Shown piece by piece: positions 1 to 8,347 of a stretch of 37,777 bases of DNA (within the stretch, counting starts at the first letter, position 1; each line of letters begins with the position of its first letter). The notes beneath the pieces are model-generated. The model made no database searches and was not told the origin of the DNA. It saw only the letters and a program-made list of their open reading frames with translations. The DNA comes from a virus. The position numbers and the translations under genes are program-made. The stretch lies in the IMG/VR virus record IMGVR_UViG_3300030060_005621, positions 1 through 37,777 of that record; one strand, written 5' to 3'.

Positions 1-314
1 AACATTTTAAGATTGTAGTCGTTTCCTCTCCATGCCAAATTAACAGATATTATATTTCCTGTCTTAGGTGCAAGACGAATGGCTTCACTAACTCCGCCAC
101 CGTTACCGCCACCGTTGCCGTTAGAGCCGTTGCCATTCCCGTTTCCATTTCCGTTACTGTTTCCAGCACCGTTAGATCCGTTTCCATTTCCATTCTTCTT
201 TTTGTAATCATCTCTGACTAAAAATCCACCACGAGCGGTGTGATAACCACTTGGGATGGGTTTGCATTTTTTATCCTGATTACAATAATATTCACCTGTA
301 GGACATTTTTTCAT
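1..314 (-). CDS. Probable virion structural protein with Asn/Gly linker (partial, runs off left edge)
   Basis: This frame is open from an ATG at 314 to the window edge, giving the first 104 residues. The N-terminus (MKKCPTGEYYCNQDKKCKPI) is a small Cys-rich head with Cys at 4, 11 and 17. A basic segment follows, then an almost pure Asn/Gly/Ser linker at about residues 41-74, then the start of a second domain. A TATAAATA late promoter core lies 23 nt upstream, and the gene follows a fibre gene and two small probable virion genes, so a late structural role is likely. I recall cyanophage structural proteins with a similar head and NG-rich linker, but I cannot name a function. A second ATG at 306 is in another frame. 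The C-terminus is unknown. Confidence 0.8.
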   Translation of the reverse strand, partial: MKKCPTGEYYCNQDKKCKPIPSGYHTARGGFLVRDDYKKKNGNGNGSNGAGNSNGNGNGNGNGSNGNGGGNGGGVSEAIRLAPKTGNIISVNLAWRGNDYNLKM

Positions 315-337
315 TAAAAAGACAGACTCTACATGTT

Positions 338-345
338 TATTTATA
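338..345 (-). promoter_or_regulatory. T4-type late promoter core TATAAATA
   Basis: On the minus strand this reads TATAAATA, an exact match to the T4 late promoter core. It ends 23 nt before the ATG at 314. It contains the TAA stop codon (341-343) of the 57-residue gene upstream. Confidence 0.75.
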
Positions 346-514
346 GTCCTATAACAGTTAAAGGATCGGTATAAACAGTAGCAACACCAGCATTTGCATC
401 AAATTTCACCCTATTACTTTGAAAATTTAAATCAGTCATATTACCCAAACTAGTGCCATCACTAGAAATACCAACTGCTCCTGTACTATTAACGTTGCTA
501 AGAAGTCTAGGCAT
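341..514 (-). CDS. Small probable virion protein, 57 aa
   Basis: This short ORF of 57 codons begins MPRLLSNVNSTGAVGISSDG and ends TVIGL. Its start overlaps the end of the 110-residue gene by 8 bp. A GGAG sequence lies about 7 nt before the ATG, so translation initiation looks sound. It is rich in Gly, Ser, Thr and Asn, like the neighbouring virion proteins, with no membrane segment or Cys. It is probably co-transcribed with the fibre and the 110-residue protein. Function is unknown; a small fibre or capsid accessory role is inferred only from position. Confidence 0.75.
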   Translation of the reverse strand: MPRLLSNVNSTGAVGISSDGTSLGNMTDLNFQSNRVKFDANAGVATVYTDPLTVIGL

Positions 515-839
515 TTGCTGTCTCCAATACTGAAAGAAGAATCTTTAAAGTACTATTTGCACCAGCTTCAGCTACAACATAATCACTTGTTTCCAAAACC
601 AATTTTCCATCTAAAGGAATATAAGCATCAGCAACAGGAACACTTGCTCCTTTAATAATTTGAGTTGTTGTACCACTTCTCACATGAGACATAGTGACAG
701 TAGTTGCTGCTGCAGCATAATTGGTTATATGTGCATATAAAATAATACCAGTATATCCTGTTGGTGCAGTATATATCGTTGCGCTACTTGTTGTAAGTGT
801 AGCAGTATATGTTTTAAATCTGTTGAGTGCGAGTGCCAT
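507..839 (-). CDS. Small probable virion protein, 110 aa
   Basis: The protein starts MALALNRFKTYTATLTTSSA and is composed of short beta-prone Thr/Ala/Val stretches, with a TAPTGYTGIILYAHITNYA segment at about residues 24-42. No catalytic motif, signal peptide or membrane helix is visible. The ATG at 839 is 1 nt after the fibre stop codon (TAA-T-ATG), so it is translationally coupled to the 1223-residue fibre. I recall similar short proteins in marine T4-like phages next to fibre genes. A beta-sandwich decoration or fibre accessory protein is an inference from size, composition and neighbours. Confidence 0.8.
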   Translation of the reverse strand: MALALNRFKTYTATLTTSSATIYTAPTGYTGIILYAHITNYAAAATTVTMSHVRSGTTTQIIKGASVPVADAYIPLDGKLVLETSDYVVAEAGANSTLKILLSVLETANA

Positions 840-840
840 A

Positions 841-3800
841 TTAACTTAATGCTAGGATAAACGGAGTCATTTCTGAGAACAAACTCTTACTAAAGGATCT
901 TCCACTAATTGTACCAGTTTCTTGGTCAATTTGTAAATCATCACCTATTCTAAAATTACCTGCTTGGTCTGTACTGGTATAAAGAACCTTACCACCATCT
1001 TCAGTAATAACTTCATTCTTTTGATTAAGAACACCTCCTCGTTTAGGAGTAGCTTCAGTAATAAGATTACCTGCCCCAACATATTCAAAAGTATGAGAAC
1101 TAGCAATAATTTTACTTTGTTGAGAGAAATATGCAGTAGAACCAACTCCAACTGTATTAAGTAAATTAGTAGCAAGTGTTAATGTAGTTATTCCTGATGA
1201 TACAGCGGTCGAACTATTTATTACATAATAAAGGGGATCCATACTAGCAGTTGCAGTTGCAGTATTAATACCAACATTTGGTGCTCCAATTGTTATATCA
1301 GGAGTTTCTGTATACTGACTTCCACTACTAATAATAGTAATTGATTTAATTGCTTCATCTTCTACTGTCGCAAATGCCGTTGCAGTTTCTCCATTAGGAC
1401 CAGAAGGTGCTTCAACAGTCACTACAGGAGTTGAAGTATATCCAGTTCCTCCTGCACCAACTGTAATAGTTTTAACTTCTTTATATAATTGATCAAAGTA
1501 AACCATCTGCCCATCATATGGTCTATCAACATCAATCTTTGCCGTTCCAGCAGATGATCCTGAACCAACATAAGTATGCGTTAATGTCGAAATACCAACG
1601 TTAACTACAAATGAAGTTGTTGATGGTATTGAATCAACAGTAAAAATATAAGGTCTTTTATGTGGATATATTTTAGATCCAAATTCACATGTTAGTCCAA
1701 TTCCAGCAAGAGTCACTCCCATACCAACTTGGAAGTCATGTGCAGCAGTAGTTGTGATTGTAGCAATACCAACTTTATTATCATAAACAAAATTGTTAAT
1801 TGTTTTTTCAGGAGCAAAGGTATCCACATTTACTATAACTTCAGCCTGAGAGACAGCACCTGCAGTTGTGACAAAACCCGTATATTGAAGATCACTAACC
1901 CCTTTAGCAACTAATCCATATGTACCAAAACTACAGTTGCTATTTGCTATATCTGCTTGACCACCTTTATCAACTCTAACTGCTTGATCATTACAAATAG
2001 TGAATAAAGAAACTAATTGGGCAAATCCTCCATTAGTAACAGCAACACCAATACCACCTTGATTATATTGAGTAAAGGCATCAACATTCATAGATCTAAG
2101 AAGTCTTGCTTGATCACCATCAACATAAACTCCAGTACCAGTAGTAGTATCACTAGTACAGTTTTGAATATATGGACCTTTCCACTTTCCACCACCTACG
2201 TTTTCTGCAATCTCATCTGTAGGGAATGCAACAGCAGCAGCAGGAGCAACATGACCTTTAAAAGTCATATTTGCTAACTTAACAGCTTTTCTTACATGGA
2301 AAAGATCACTAGTTGTTGTGCTTGGTGTAACCTCAACTGTTCTTTGGTCGTCTCCTACGATAGAAACAAAAGCAGGAACTGAAATTGGATTTGCTTCTGT
2401 ATATTTTCCAGAAAGAACTTTAACTGTAGTTCCTGAAGAAGCAGCTCCAACTGCTGCTTTAATTGTTAAAAACGCATTATCAATTGATGTTCCATTATTT
2501 GTATCACCTCCATCTTTAGCAACATATAAAACATTTGGTGCAGAGTTAATACCAGTTGCAGATGCATCAAGTGTTACATTTTCACCAATTACAATAGTAG
2601 AATTTGAGACAGTAACAAGACCAACATTAATCTGATTATTATCACCATCAATAGTAATAGATGATTTACCAACAGTGAGGATACCCGTAATCCTTGCATT
2701 ACCATCAACTAAAAGAGCAGTAGTTCCTATACCAATATGTACGGTTCCTACTCCAGAACTAGAACCAATAGTTGCAACACCTAGAATACTCGCATTCCCG
2801 CGAATATCTAAGTCACCCATACCAGTAATAATACCAACAGACTCAATATTTTTAACACTCTCACTAAAAGTAGTACCACCAATATGAACCACACCATCAA
2901 AATATGCTACATTATCATGAGTGTTTCCTGTGCTTACATATAAAGGCCAATCTGCTCTTGCAGTGGTTCCAATACCTACATTTGCCAAGGTATGAATTCC
3001 AGCTGAACCCTTAGCCCAAGTTCCACCAGCACCAGTGGAACCAGCATCCCATTTTTGAGTTGATGCATTATAAACTAATGTATCACCATTTCCCAATCCA
3101 GAAATATTGACATCATCAAGATCCTTAATAAATCCAGCACCACCTCCACCGATAGTATATAATTGTTGCTCAACCCTATTAACAAATAATCTATAGTTTG
3201 CTGCTAAATCTTTTAATGTTGCAAATTTTTGATCTGTTGGTGTAAGTGGATCATTCCCTTGTTTTTGTTTAGGATCTGGAGTATCAGGTCTTCCTGGATC
3301 AGTATCACCATACTTTGCATTTTCAGTTAATACTTTCTGATCAGATTTAATATCCTCAATAATTTTATATAATTCAGCAATATTAGTGCTATAATCTTTA
3401 GACTTATCTTGTAAATTAAATACCGTTTTTCTTATATCTACAATATCATTATCATATTCAGGAAGATTTGTTATTTCTTCTTTCAATTCATTAAAATATT
3501 CTCTCAAAGAATCTGTGATTGTATTCTGTGATTCTATATTTTTATCATTAAATTCTTCTATTTTTTCATCAACATTTTGTTTTAAAATATTATACTCACC
3601 AAGAATTTGTTTTCTTAATTTTCTATCATCATCTTTAGATTCTTTATGATGTTCCCAAATTCTTAAAGCAGCAGTTTTTAATTCCTTGTATATTTTCTCA
3701 GTTGTTTTATCTAAATCTTCTTTTAATTCTTTATTTGAAGATTTTAAATCATCTGCTACATTTTGAATATCAACAGAAGTTTCAAAATTTTTCTTTTCTA

Positions 3801-4512
3801 ATGATTCAGAAAGTTCCTTAGTCTCAAAATTTATCCTATCTTTTATAGTTTGTAATTGATCTTGTACTTTACTAACATCACCATCAATTACACTAAACGT
3901 GCGACCAATCCAAGTAAGATCAGGAATTCCATCACCCTCAAAAACCCATTTTGGAAAATCAGATTTTAATGTTTCTATCTCTTCTTTTATAGATTGTAAA
4001 TCTGATTCATAGTACTTAGGTTGAGGTAGATTTGTTATTTCTTGTTGAATCAGATCTACCTTATCTTCAATACTATCAATTTGTTCATCATAGTATTTTA
4101 TTTCAGGCAAATCTTTTACAGAAGATCTTAAAAGATCTATCTGTTCACATATTTCATCTACTGTATTATCATAATCTTTAACTTCGGGGATCTCTGGGAT
4201 CTCTGGAATACTTTCTTTTACTTGCTCAATATGTTCTTCAAGTTTTTTTAATTCATCATCATAATACCTAACTTCTGGAATATCTGGAATACTTTCTCTA
4301 ACATCATTAACCATCCGAATTAATTCGGACCATTCTGGAGCTTTTACAACATCAGTAACTTCTAAGAATGGGTTACCATTTGCATCTTCAATACTTATTG
4401 TATCTTCTTCGTTTAATTCTTCTTTTGCAATAAATTCTTCTACGGAAGGTAATTTATTCTCATCCTCCTCGTTTAAAAAATCATTTATGGACGGCAACTT
4501 ATCGTCAGGCAT
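841..4512 (-). CDS. Long fibre/whisker-like virion protein with coiled coil and beta-helix
   Basis: This is a 1223-residue modular protein. Residues 1-30 carry two copies of KLPS[IV]xxF. Residues 71-190 hold four copies of a segment containing [IL]P-x-[PI]-[KR]-[YD]Y-[DE] followed by a heptad-like helix, and more charged coiled coil runs to about 400. A Gly-rich collar near 455-490 (DLDDVNISGLGNGDTLVYNA) resembles a common tail-fibre motif. Residues about 657-870 begin NVLYVAKDGGDTNNGTS and look like a DUF1565/pectin-lyase-type right-handed beta-helix. Two GYT-P modules lie near residues 1040-1110. The C-terminus (SGRSFSKSLFSEMTPFILAL) resembles other cyanophage virion proteins. It lies directly after gp16, where gp17 is normally expected. 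A trimeric whisker or host-binding fibre is inferred; the exact particle location is unknown. Confidence 0.8.
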   Translation of the reverse strand: MPDDKLPSINDFLNEEDENKLPSVEEFIAKEELNEEDTISIEDANGNPFLEVTDVVKAPEWSELIRMVNDVRESIPDIPEVRYYDDELKKLEEHIEQVKESIPEIPEIPEVKDYDNTVDEICEQIDLLRSSVKDLPEIKYYDEQIDSIEDKVDLIQQEITNLPQPKYYESDLQSIKEEIETLKSDFPKWVFEGDGIPDLTWIGRTFSVIDGDVSKVQDQLQTIKDRINFETKELSESLEKKNFETSVDIQNVADDLKSSNKELKEDLDKTTEKIYKELKTAALRIWEHHKESKDDDRKLRKQILGEYNILKQNVDEKIEEFNDKNIESQNTITDSLREYFNELKEEITNLPEYDNDIVDIRKTVFNLQDKSKDYSTNIAELYKIIEDIKSDQKVLTENAKYGDTDPGRPDTPDPKQKQGNDPLTPTDQKFATLKDLAANYRLFVNRVEQQLYTIGGGGAGFIKDLDDVNISGLGNGDTLVYNASTQKWDAGSTGAGGTWAKGSAGIHTLANVGIGTTARADWPLYVSTGNTHDNVAYFDGVVHIGGTTFSESVKNIESVGIITGMGDLDIRGNASILGVATIGSSSGVGTVHIGIGTTALLVDGNARITGILTVGKSSITIDGDNNQINVGLVTVSNSTIVIGENVTLDASATGINSAPNVLYVAKDGGDTNNGTSIDNAFLTIKAAVGAASSGTTVKVLSGKYTEANPISVPAFVSIVGDDQRTVEVTPSTTTSDLFHVRKAVKLANMTFKGHVAPAAAVAFPTDEIAENVGGGKWKGPYIQNCTSDTTTGTGVYVDGDQARLLRSMNVDAFTQYNQGGIGVAVTNGGFAQLVSLFTICNDQAVRVDKGGQADIANSNCSFGTYGLVAKGVSDLQYTGFVTTAGAVSQAEVIVNVDTFAPEKTINNFVYDNKVGIATITTTAAHDFQVGMGVTLAGIGLTCEFGSKIYPHKRPYIFTVDSIPSTTSFVVNVGISTLTHTYVGSGSSAGTAKIDVDRPYDGQMVYFDQLYKEVKTITVGAGGTGYTSTPVVTVEAPSGPNGETATAFATVEDEAIKSITIISSGSQYTETPDITIGAPNVGINTATATASMDPLYYVINSSTAVSSGITTLTLATNLLNTVGVGSTAYFSQQSKIIASSHTFEYVGAGNLITEATPKRGGVLNQKNEVITEDGGKVLYTSTDQAGNFRIGDDLQIDQETGTISGRSFSKSLFSEMTPFILALS

Positions 4513-4532
4513 GTTATTAGTAAGCTAGTACT

Positions 4533-4549
4533 TTGGGATTTCTCTCCCA
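4533..4549 (-). other. Small stem-loop in the fibre mRNA leader
   Basis: TGGGA and TCCCA arms of 5 bp flank a short purine-rich loop between the late promoter core and the fibre start codon. The arms are short, so this could be chance. It is noted because this leader (44 nt after the core) is about twice as long as the other late leaders in the window. Confidence 0.3.
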
Positions 4550-4555
4550 TTAAGT

Positions 4556-4984
4556 TTATTTATCTTCTTGCTTTGCTCCATTTTTTAAGAGTTTTGCAAG
4601 TTCTGCTGTGGAACCAACAAAGAGTGCATTATTAACGGTAGATGGTCCTTTCTGAGGACTATCTTCATTAACATCTTTAACTTTTTTCTGAAGATCCATC
4701 AACTTATCAGTTGCATCAGAAACACTCTTAATTAACTGTCCAGCGACCTCATATGCCCTTGGCATCTCACTATCCTGTGCAAGTTCAAGAATACCATTAA
4801 TTGCCTCCTGACCCTTCTCTATGATGCTGTAGAGATTACCACGAGTATACTCATAATCTTTTTCAATATCACCTTTAGTTAATCTATCTGGTTTTTGTAT
4901 TCCTACAGGTTCTTTAACTTCAACGGGATCTACTTCCACTTCAGTAGGTGTAATATTAAAAGCATCATCTAAATTGTTTTTCAT
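4556..4984 (-). CDS. 16: Terminase small subunit gp16-like
   Basis: This 142-residue protein is probably the T4 gp16-type small terminase, which regulates DNA packaging by the large terminase gp17. The central part (KDYEYTRGNLYSIIEKGQEA, then LAQDSEMPRAYEVAGQLIKS at about residues 69-88) matches the gp16 pattern of a DYxxxRxN motif followed by an 'SPR.(Y/M)EV...L' helix. The tail (NNALFVGSTAELAKLL) matches the gp16 'NATVFMGSPTEL' motif. Its length is near that of T4 gp16 (164 aa). The ATG immediately follows the gp15 stop (TAAATG), and the order gp13-gp14-gp15-gp16 is that of T4. The gene that follows is a fibre rather than gp17, which is unusual. Confidence 0.9.
   Translation of the reverse strand: MKNNLDDAFNITPTEVEVDPVEVKEPVGIQKPDRLTKGDIEKDYEYTRGNLYSIIEKGQEAINGILELAQDSEMPRAYEVAGQLIKSVSDATDKLMDLQKKVKDVNEDSPQKGPSTVNNALFVGSTAELAKLLKNGAKQEDK
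4557..4563 (-). promoter_or_regulatory. T4-type late promoter core ATAAATA for the fibre unit
   Basis: The minus strand reads GATAAATAAAC here. The core overlaps two bases of the gp16 stop codon (4556-4558). It lies 44 nt before the fibre ATG, a longer gap than the 20-23 nt seen at the other late promoters. Confidence 0.6.
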
Positions 4985-6001
4985 TTATCCATTCCAAGTA
5001 GAAGTTCCACTAAATCCAAAGTCATCTCCTTCCTCTACTAATGCATTATCAGCAGACGTAATAGATTTAACCTCAGTGCCTCTTATATGAGCAAGTTTGG
5101 TTGTACCATCTTGACCCCTCTTAACAGTAATCTTATTACTATCAGTATCCTTAGATTTAACGTAAACTTCCTCACCACCAATATCCAAGTAAACACTAGT
5201 AGTTCCAGAAGATGCATCAACATTAGTCACATCATTAAGTGCAATAACAGTTTGTGTTTTGGTTATGTCCTCTGCCAAGTTAGTAAGGACTGTTCCATCA
5301 TAGTTCTGAATTGCTCTAGGAACAACAGAGTATGTAAGATTGCGTTGTGCGTTTGATGTATCTGTACCAGTAAGATAGTTGACTGTAGACTTGGTAATGA
5401 TATCCTTGGAAGCATCTGCAACAGGACCAAAGAGGTATGTCTTAGCAGTGAATCTTAGAGTATACATAAGAACTCTTCTAGACTCAAAATCTCCTTCATA
5501 ATCATCCTGCATAGTAATATTTTCAAGAACTATGGGAATATCTCTCTTCTCTTTTATAGAACCTACCAAGTTTACTGTAAGGTTATATGATGGTTGGAAA
5601 TATGGTAATATCTGTTCTACTATTTGTAATGCATCATCATTTAATTTACACATAACAGCAAGTTCAAATTGCATATTATATGGAACTGGCATATAAACTT
5701 TCTTCTCATCAGGAGTATCTGAATCTGGATTCTGGACTACAATCTTCTGAGTAGTAGTTACTTTTCTAGATGGATCATAAGTTAATCCAGTAAACTCAAA
5801 AGACATCCTCGGCAAAGATAAAGATGTTGCTTTATTAAGATCTGGTGATTGATTTAATCTTGCTAAAAACTTTTGAGTAGGTCCATAAGCAAGAGGGACT
5901 CTCAATGGTGAACCATCTTGTTTAATTGATATACTATTGAATAGAGTACCAAAACCAATAATGGTTCTCCTCAAGATTTCGTTATAAAAATATTCAAACA
6001 T
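4985..6001 (-). CDS. 15: Tail sheath stabiliser / tail completion protein gp15
   Basis: This 338-residue protein matches T4 gp15, the protein that caps the tail tube and sheath at the neck. The N-terminus (MFEYFYNEILRRTIIGFGTL) follows the T4 'MFGYFYN..FRR' pattern, and residues 127-140 (IVEQILPYFQPSYN) are nearly identical to the T4 segment. KRDIPIVL at 152-159 is also conserved. The protein is about 65 residues longer than T4 gp15. The extra C-terminus (about 242-315) carries an IGGEEVYVK...ITVKRGQDGT...H..GTEV module that is common in phage structural proteins. A good AGGA ribosome-binding site precedes the ATG. It is transcribed with gp16 from a late promoter at 6023-6029. Confidence 0.93.
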   Translation of the reverse strand: MFEYFYNEILRRTIIGFGTLFNSISIKQDGSPLRVPLAYGPTQKFLARLNQSPDLNKATSLSLPRMSFEFTGLTYDPSRKVTTTQKIVVQNPDSDTPDEKKVYMPVPYNMQFELAVMCKLNDDALQIVEQILPYFQPSYNLTVNLVGSIKEKRDIPIVLENITMQDDYEGDFESRRVLMYTLRFTAKTYLFGPVADASKDIITKSTVNYLTGTDTSNAQRNLTYSVVPRAIQNYDGTVLTNLAEDITKTQTVIALNDVTNVDASSGTTSVYLDIGGEEVYVKSKDTDSNKITVKRGQDGTTKLAHIRGTEVKSITSADNALVEEGDDFGFSGTSTWNG

Positions 6002-6022
6002 TTTTAAAGTCCTAGTATCTTA

Positions 6023-6029
6023 TATTTAT
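6023..6029 (-). promoter_or_regulatory. T4-type late promoter core ATAAATA for gp15-gp16
   Basis: The core ends 21 nt before the gp15 ATG and contains the gp14 TAA stop codon (6026-6028). An AGGA ribosome-binding site lies between the core and the start. Confidence 0.75.
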
Positions 6030-7468
6030 GGAATTCCGAATGGGTTCTGTTCACTAAAGTCTAAAATATCATCTGCAGCAGATTCTATATTAACATTATC
6101 GGCATATCCATCCTCTGGAGGATCTTCACTAACTACCCTTAATGCATGAACAGCACCAGAAGTGCTACCAGTTATATCCTCTCCAATACTAAACATTCCA
6201 GATACATTTGCTACCTCTAGAATGTTTGTAGTAGCACTCCATGTTCTTACTCTTCCTGTCACACCCGTAATAGATCCAGTAACAACTTCGTTAAACTTGA
6301 AGTTGCCACTATTATCAAGTGAAGGATTACCAATAGTAATTGTTGGACTTGAAGTATATCCAGCACCAGCATTTGTAATATTAATAGCAGTAATGGTTCC
6401 AGCAGAACTTACGACTGCTTCAGCAGTTGCCTGTGTATTTCCTGCTCCAACAGGTGCAGTAATAGTTACAGTAGGTGCTGTAGTGTACCCAGAACCTGCG
6501 TCAGTAAGTGTGACGATACCAACTGCCCCATCACCTATAAAGACGGTTCCAGCAGCACCTGAACCCCCTCCACCAGTTACTTGGAGTGTGGGTGCAAGAG
6601 TATATCCAGCACCTGGATTTGTAATAACAACCTGTTGAACAGATTTTTGATTATCACTAATATTTAAATTACATACATTAATACCACTAATCATCGTAGC
6701 AGTAAGAATACCAGTAACTCCTCCTGTAGGTGCAGAACTGACTCCAATAGTTGGAATAGCAGTATATCCACCACCCCTATTACTGAGACTAATTAACCTA
6801 ATAGATCCTTCAGTATTGAATCCAATTTCAGCAGTAGCAGTTGCTCCAGTGCCTACAAGAGTGAGAGTTTGAGAGTATCCAAGAATTGTAGATGTGCTAC
6901 CATCTTCTGCTAATCCATCTGATTCATCACCAGTAAGAACATCATCAATTTCAGAAACTCCAGTATCAATAATCTCATCCTCATAACGGAAGAGCTCACA
7001 CTTCAGAGTATATACATAAGTCTTCTGAAGTTGATAGAATGGTTTCTCGTGCTCTACATACTTGATTTCAAATAAACGATCACCTAATGGAAAATAAACT
7101 AAATCCCCTTCTTTAGGACGGGTAGTTAACTTTACATTAGATTCGTTTTTAAGTAATGGTTGAATATATGTTTCCCATCTTTCTCTAGAAATAACAAGAG
7201 TCACTTCATTCGTTTGTTCAATACCAAATTTTGATAGAAGAGTAGGGTTATCTGCATAACCATCAAAGTTATCAATATATGCTTCTAATGGATATGAATC
7301 ATCAAACTTAGATTTAACTACCTCTCTTATTACAGTTTTTTCTTCCATATATTTTCTAGGAAGATAATGTATCTCAACACCATACATCCTCAACTGTTCG
7401 TTGATTAAATCCTGAACTAAATTCTGTTCAGATCTTGCACCTTGTTGAAAGAATGGATTAAGTGCCAT
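6026..7468 (-). CDS. 14: Neck protein gp14
   Basis: This 480-residue protein corresponds to T4 gp14, a head-completion neck protein that acts with gp13. Residues 1-170 are the conserved N-terminal part (MALNPFFQQGARSEQNLVQD at 1-20, then VEIHYLPRKY and GDLVYFPLGDRLFEIKYVEH at 121-140). The C-terminus (ADDILDFSEQNPFGIP) is typical of cyanophage gp14. Between them sits a large insertion relative to T4 gp14 (256 aa): four Gly-Tyr-Thr modules at about 233-240, 286-295, 325-335 and 368-378, then a EVVTGSITGVTGRVRTW segment at 394-410. I recall similar modules in other cyanophage gp14 proteins. The ATG overlaps the gp13 stop by one base, with AGGA upstream. Confidence 0.9.
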   Translation of the reverse strand: MALNPFFQQGARSEQNLVQDLINEQLRMYGVEIHYLPRKYMEEKTVIREVVKSKFDDSYPLEAYIDNFDGYADNPTLLSKFGIEQTNEVTLVISRERWETYIQPLLKNESNVKLTTRPKEGDLVYFPLGDRLFEIKYVEHEKPFYQLQKTYVYTLKCELFRYEDEIIDTGVSEIDDVLTGDESDGLAEDGSTSTILGYSQTLTLVGTGATATAEIGFNTEGSIRLISLSNRGGGYTAIPTIGVSSAPTGGVTGILTATMISGINVCNLNISDNQKSVQQVVITNPGAGYTLAPTLQVTGGGGSGAAGTVFIGDGAVGIVTLTDAGSGYTTAPTVTITAPVGAGNTQATAEAVVSSAGTITAINITNAGAGYTSSPTITIGNPSLDNSGNFKFNEVVTGSITGVTGRVRTWSATTNILEVANVSGMFSIGEDITGSTSGAVHALRVVSEDPPEDGYADNVNIESAADDILDFSEQNPFGIP

Positions 7469-8319
7469 TATCCTATCATATCAAGTGGAGGAAGTTCGTA
7501 AGTATTAGACATCTGTTCTCTGATGATTTCTAAATCTTTTTCTGCATCATCATAGATTTGTCTGCCATTCAATTCTACTCCACCAGGTAATTTAACACCT
7601 TGGAACTTAAGTAAATTTTGACCCCACTGTCTTTTCATAAGAGCAGTAGCATATTTCTTCAAGAATGAATCATTCCATACTCTTCCATAATCATTAGGAT
7701 CTAATTGTCTAAAACAATCAATAACCAAGTAATCATCTTTTGATACACTACCCCAATCAATATCAAGATATAATCTATCCATTCTTTTATTAAATCTTAT
7801 TTGCTTCTCTGTTGTCAATAAAAAATTAATATCTTCAAGATATGTCTTAGTCATCGCATAGGTTAATAATTCAGTTGCACCCCAATAGTAAATATCATTC
7901 AAGAACATCTGATATTTAACACTAAACATATTATTTGTCATAGTGTTAGTGCCATCAAAATGGTATATCTTAGTTACACCAATAACTGCAGGAGGAATTT
8001 GTAAAAAATTACTATTTTCATAATAACTAAAAGTTGTTTCTGTTCCAGCAATATCAGCAGTTGCTGTTGTAGTTGTTATTCCAGTTTGTTTTTTATTAGT
8101 TTCCATCGAAGCTCTGCCCCGATCAATATCATCTTGAGTTATCTTATATTTAAGATATGCTTGTGCAACACCATCAAAATGTCTTTCTTGAAAGTATTGA
8201 ACTGCATCATCTATTACGTCTTCAACTTGCTCATCAGCAATATTAATTTCCAGCACTGGAGCACCCAGTTGCCTTTTGCAATAGTTTACAAATTCTGTTC
8301 TATTTGATGGAGATGCCAT
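7468..8319 (-). CDS. 13: Neck protein gp13
   Basis: This 283-residue protein matches the T4 gp13 neck/head-completion family (T4 309 aa). The N-terminus (MASPSNRTEFVNYCKRQLGA) and an early acidic helix (EQVEDVIDDAVQYFQERHFD at 30-49) are typical of cyanophage gp13, as are VIDCFRQLDPNDYGRVWND and the C-terminal LPGGVELNGRQIYDDA.  It would form the ring below the portal to which the finished tail docks. The gene is coupled to gp14 by a 1-base stop/start overlap and has its own late promoter at 8341-8347, with a GGGGT ribosome-binding-site-like sequence in the short leader. Confidence 0.92.
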   Translation of the reverse strand: MASPSNRTEFVNYCKRQLGAPVLEINIADEQVEDVIDDAVQYFQERHFDGVAQAYLKYKITQDDIDRGRASMETNKKQTGITTTTATADIAGTETTFSYYENSNFLQIPPAVIGVTKIYHFDGTNTMTNNMFSVKYQMFLNDIYYWGATELLTYAMTKTYLEDINFLLTTEKQIRFNKRMDRLYLDIDWGSVSKDDYLVIDCFRQLDPNDYGRVWNDSFLKKYATALMKRQWGQNLLKFQGVKLPGGVELNGRQIYDDAEKDLEIIREQMSNTYELPPLDMIG

Positions 8320-8340
8320 GTATACAATTACCCCTGAATA

Positions 8341-8347
8341 TATTTAT
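8341..8347 (-). promoter_or_regulatory. T4-type late promoter core ATAAATA for gp13-gp14
   Basis: The core ends 21 nt before the gp13 ATG and contains the TAA stop codon (8344-8346) of the preceding 134-residue gene. Confidence 0.75.

Noticed and set aside
85-200. Hexamer-like DNA repeat as a non-coding element
   Set aside because: It is explained by the in-frame Asn/Gly linker of the left-edge gene.
945-1175. Second minus-strand ORF of 76 codons inside the fibre gene
   Set aside because: It is a Leu-rich shadow frame of the 1223-residue gene with no promoter, ribosome-binding site or recognisable motif.
4486-4550. Upstream 21-codon ORF in the fibre leader (ATG at 4550)
   Set aside because: It is only 6 nt from the promoter core, has no ribosome-binding site, and its frame overlaps the fibre start; probably chance.
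6162-6638. Plus-strand ORF of 158 codons
   Set aside because: It is the mirror of the repetitive gp14 module region; Val/Pro/Ala-rich antisense frames are expected from Thr/Gly-rich coding repeats.
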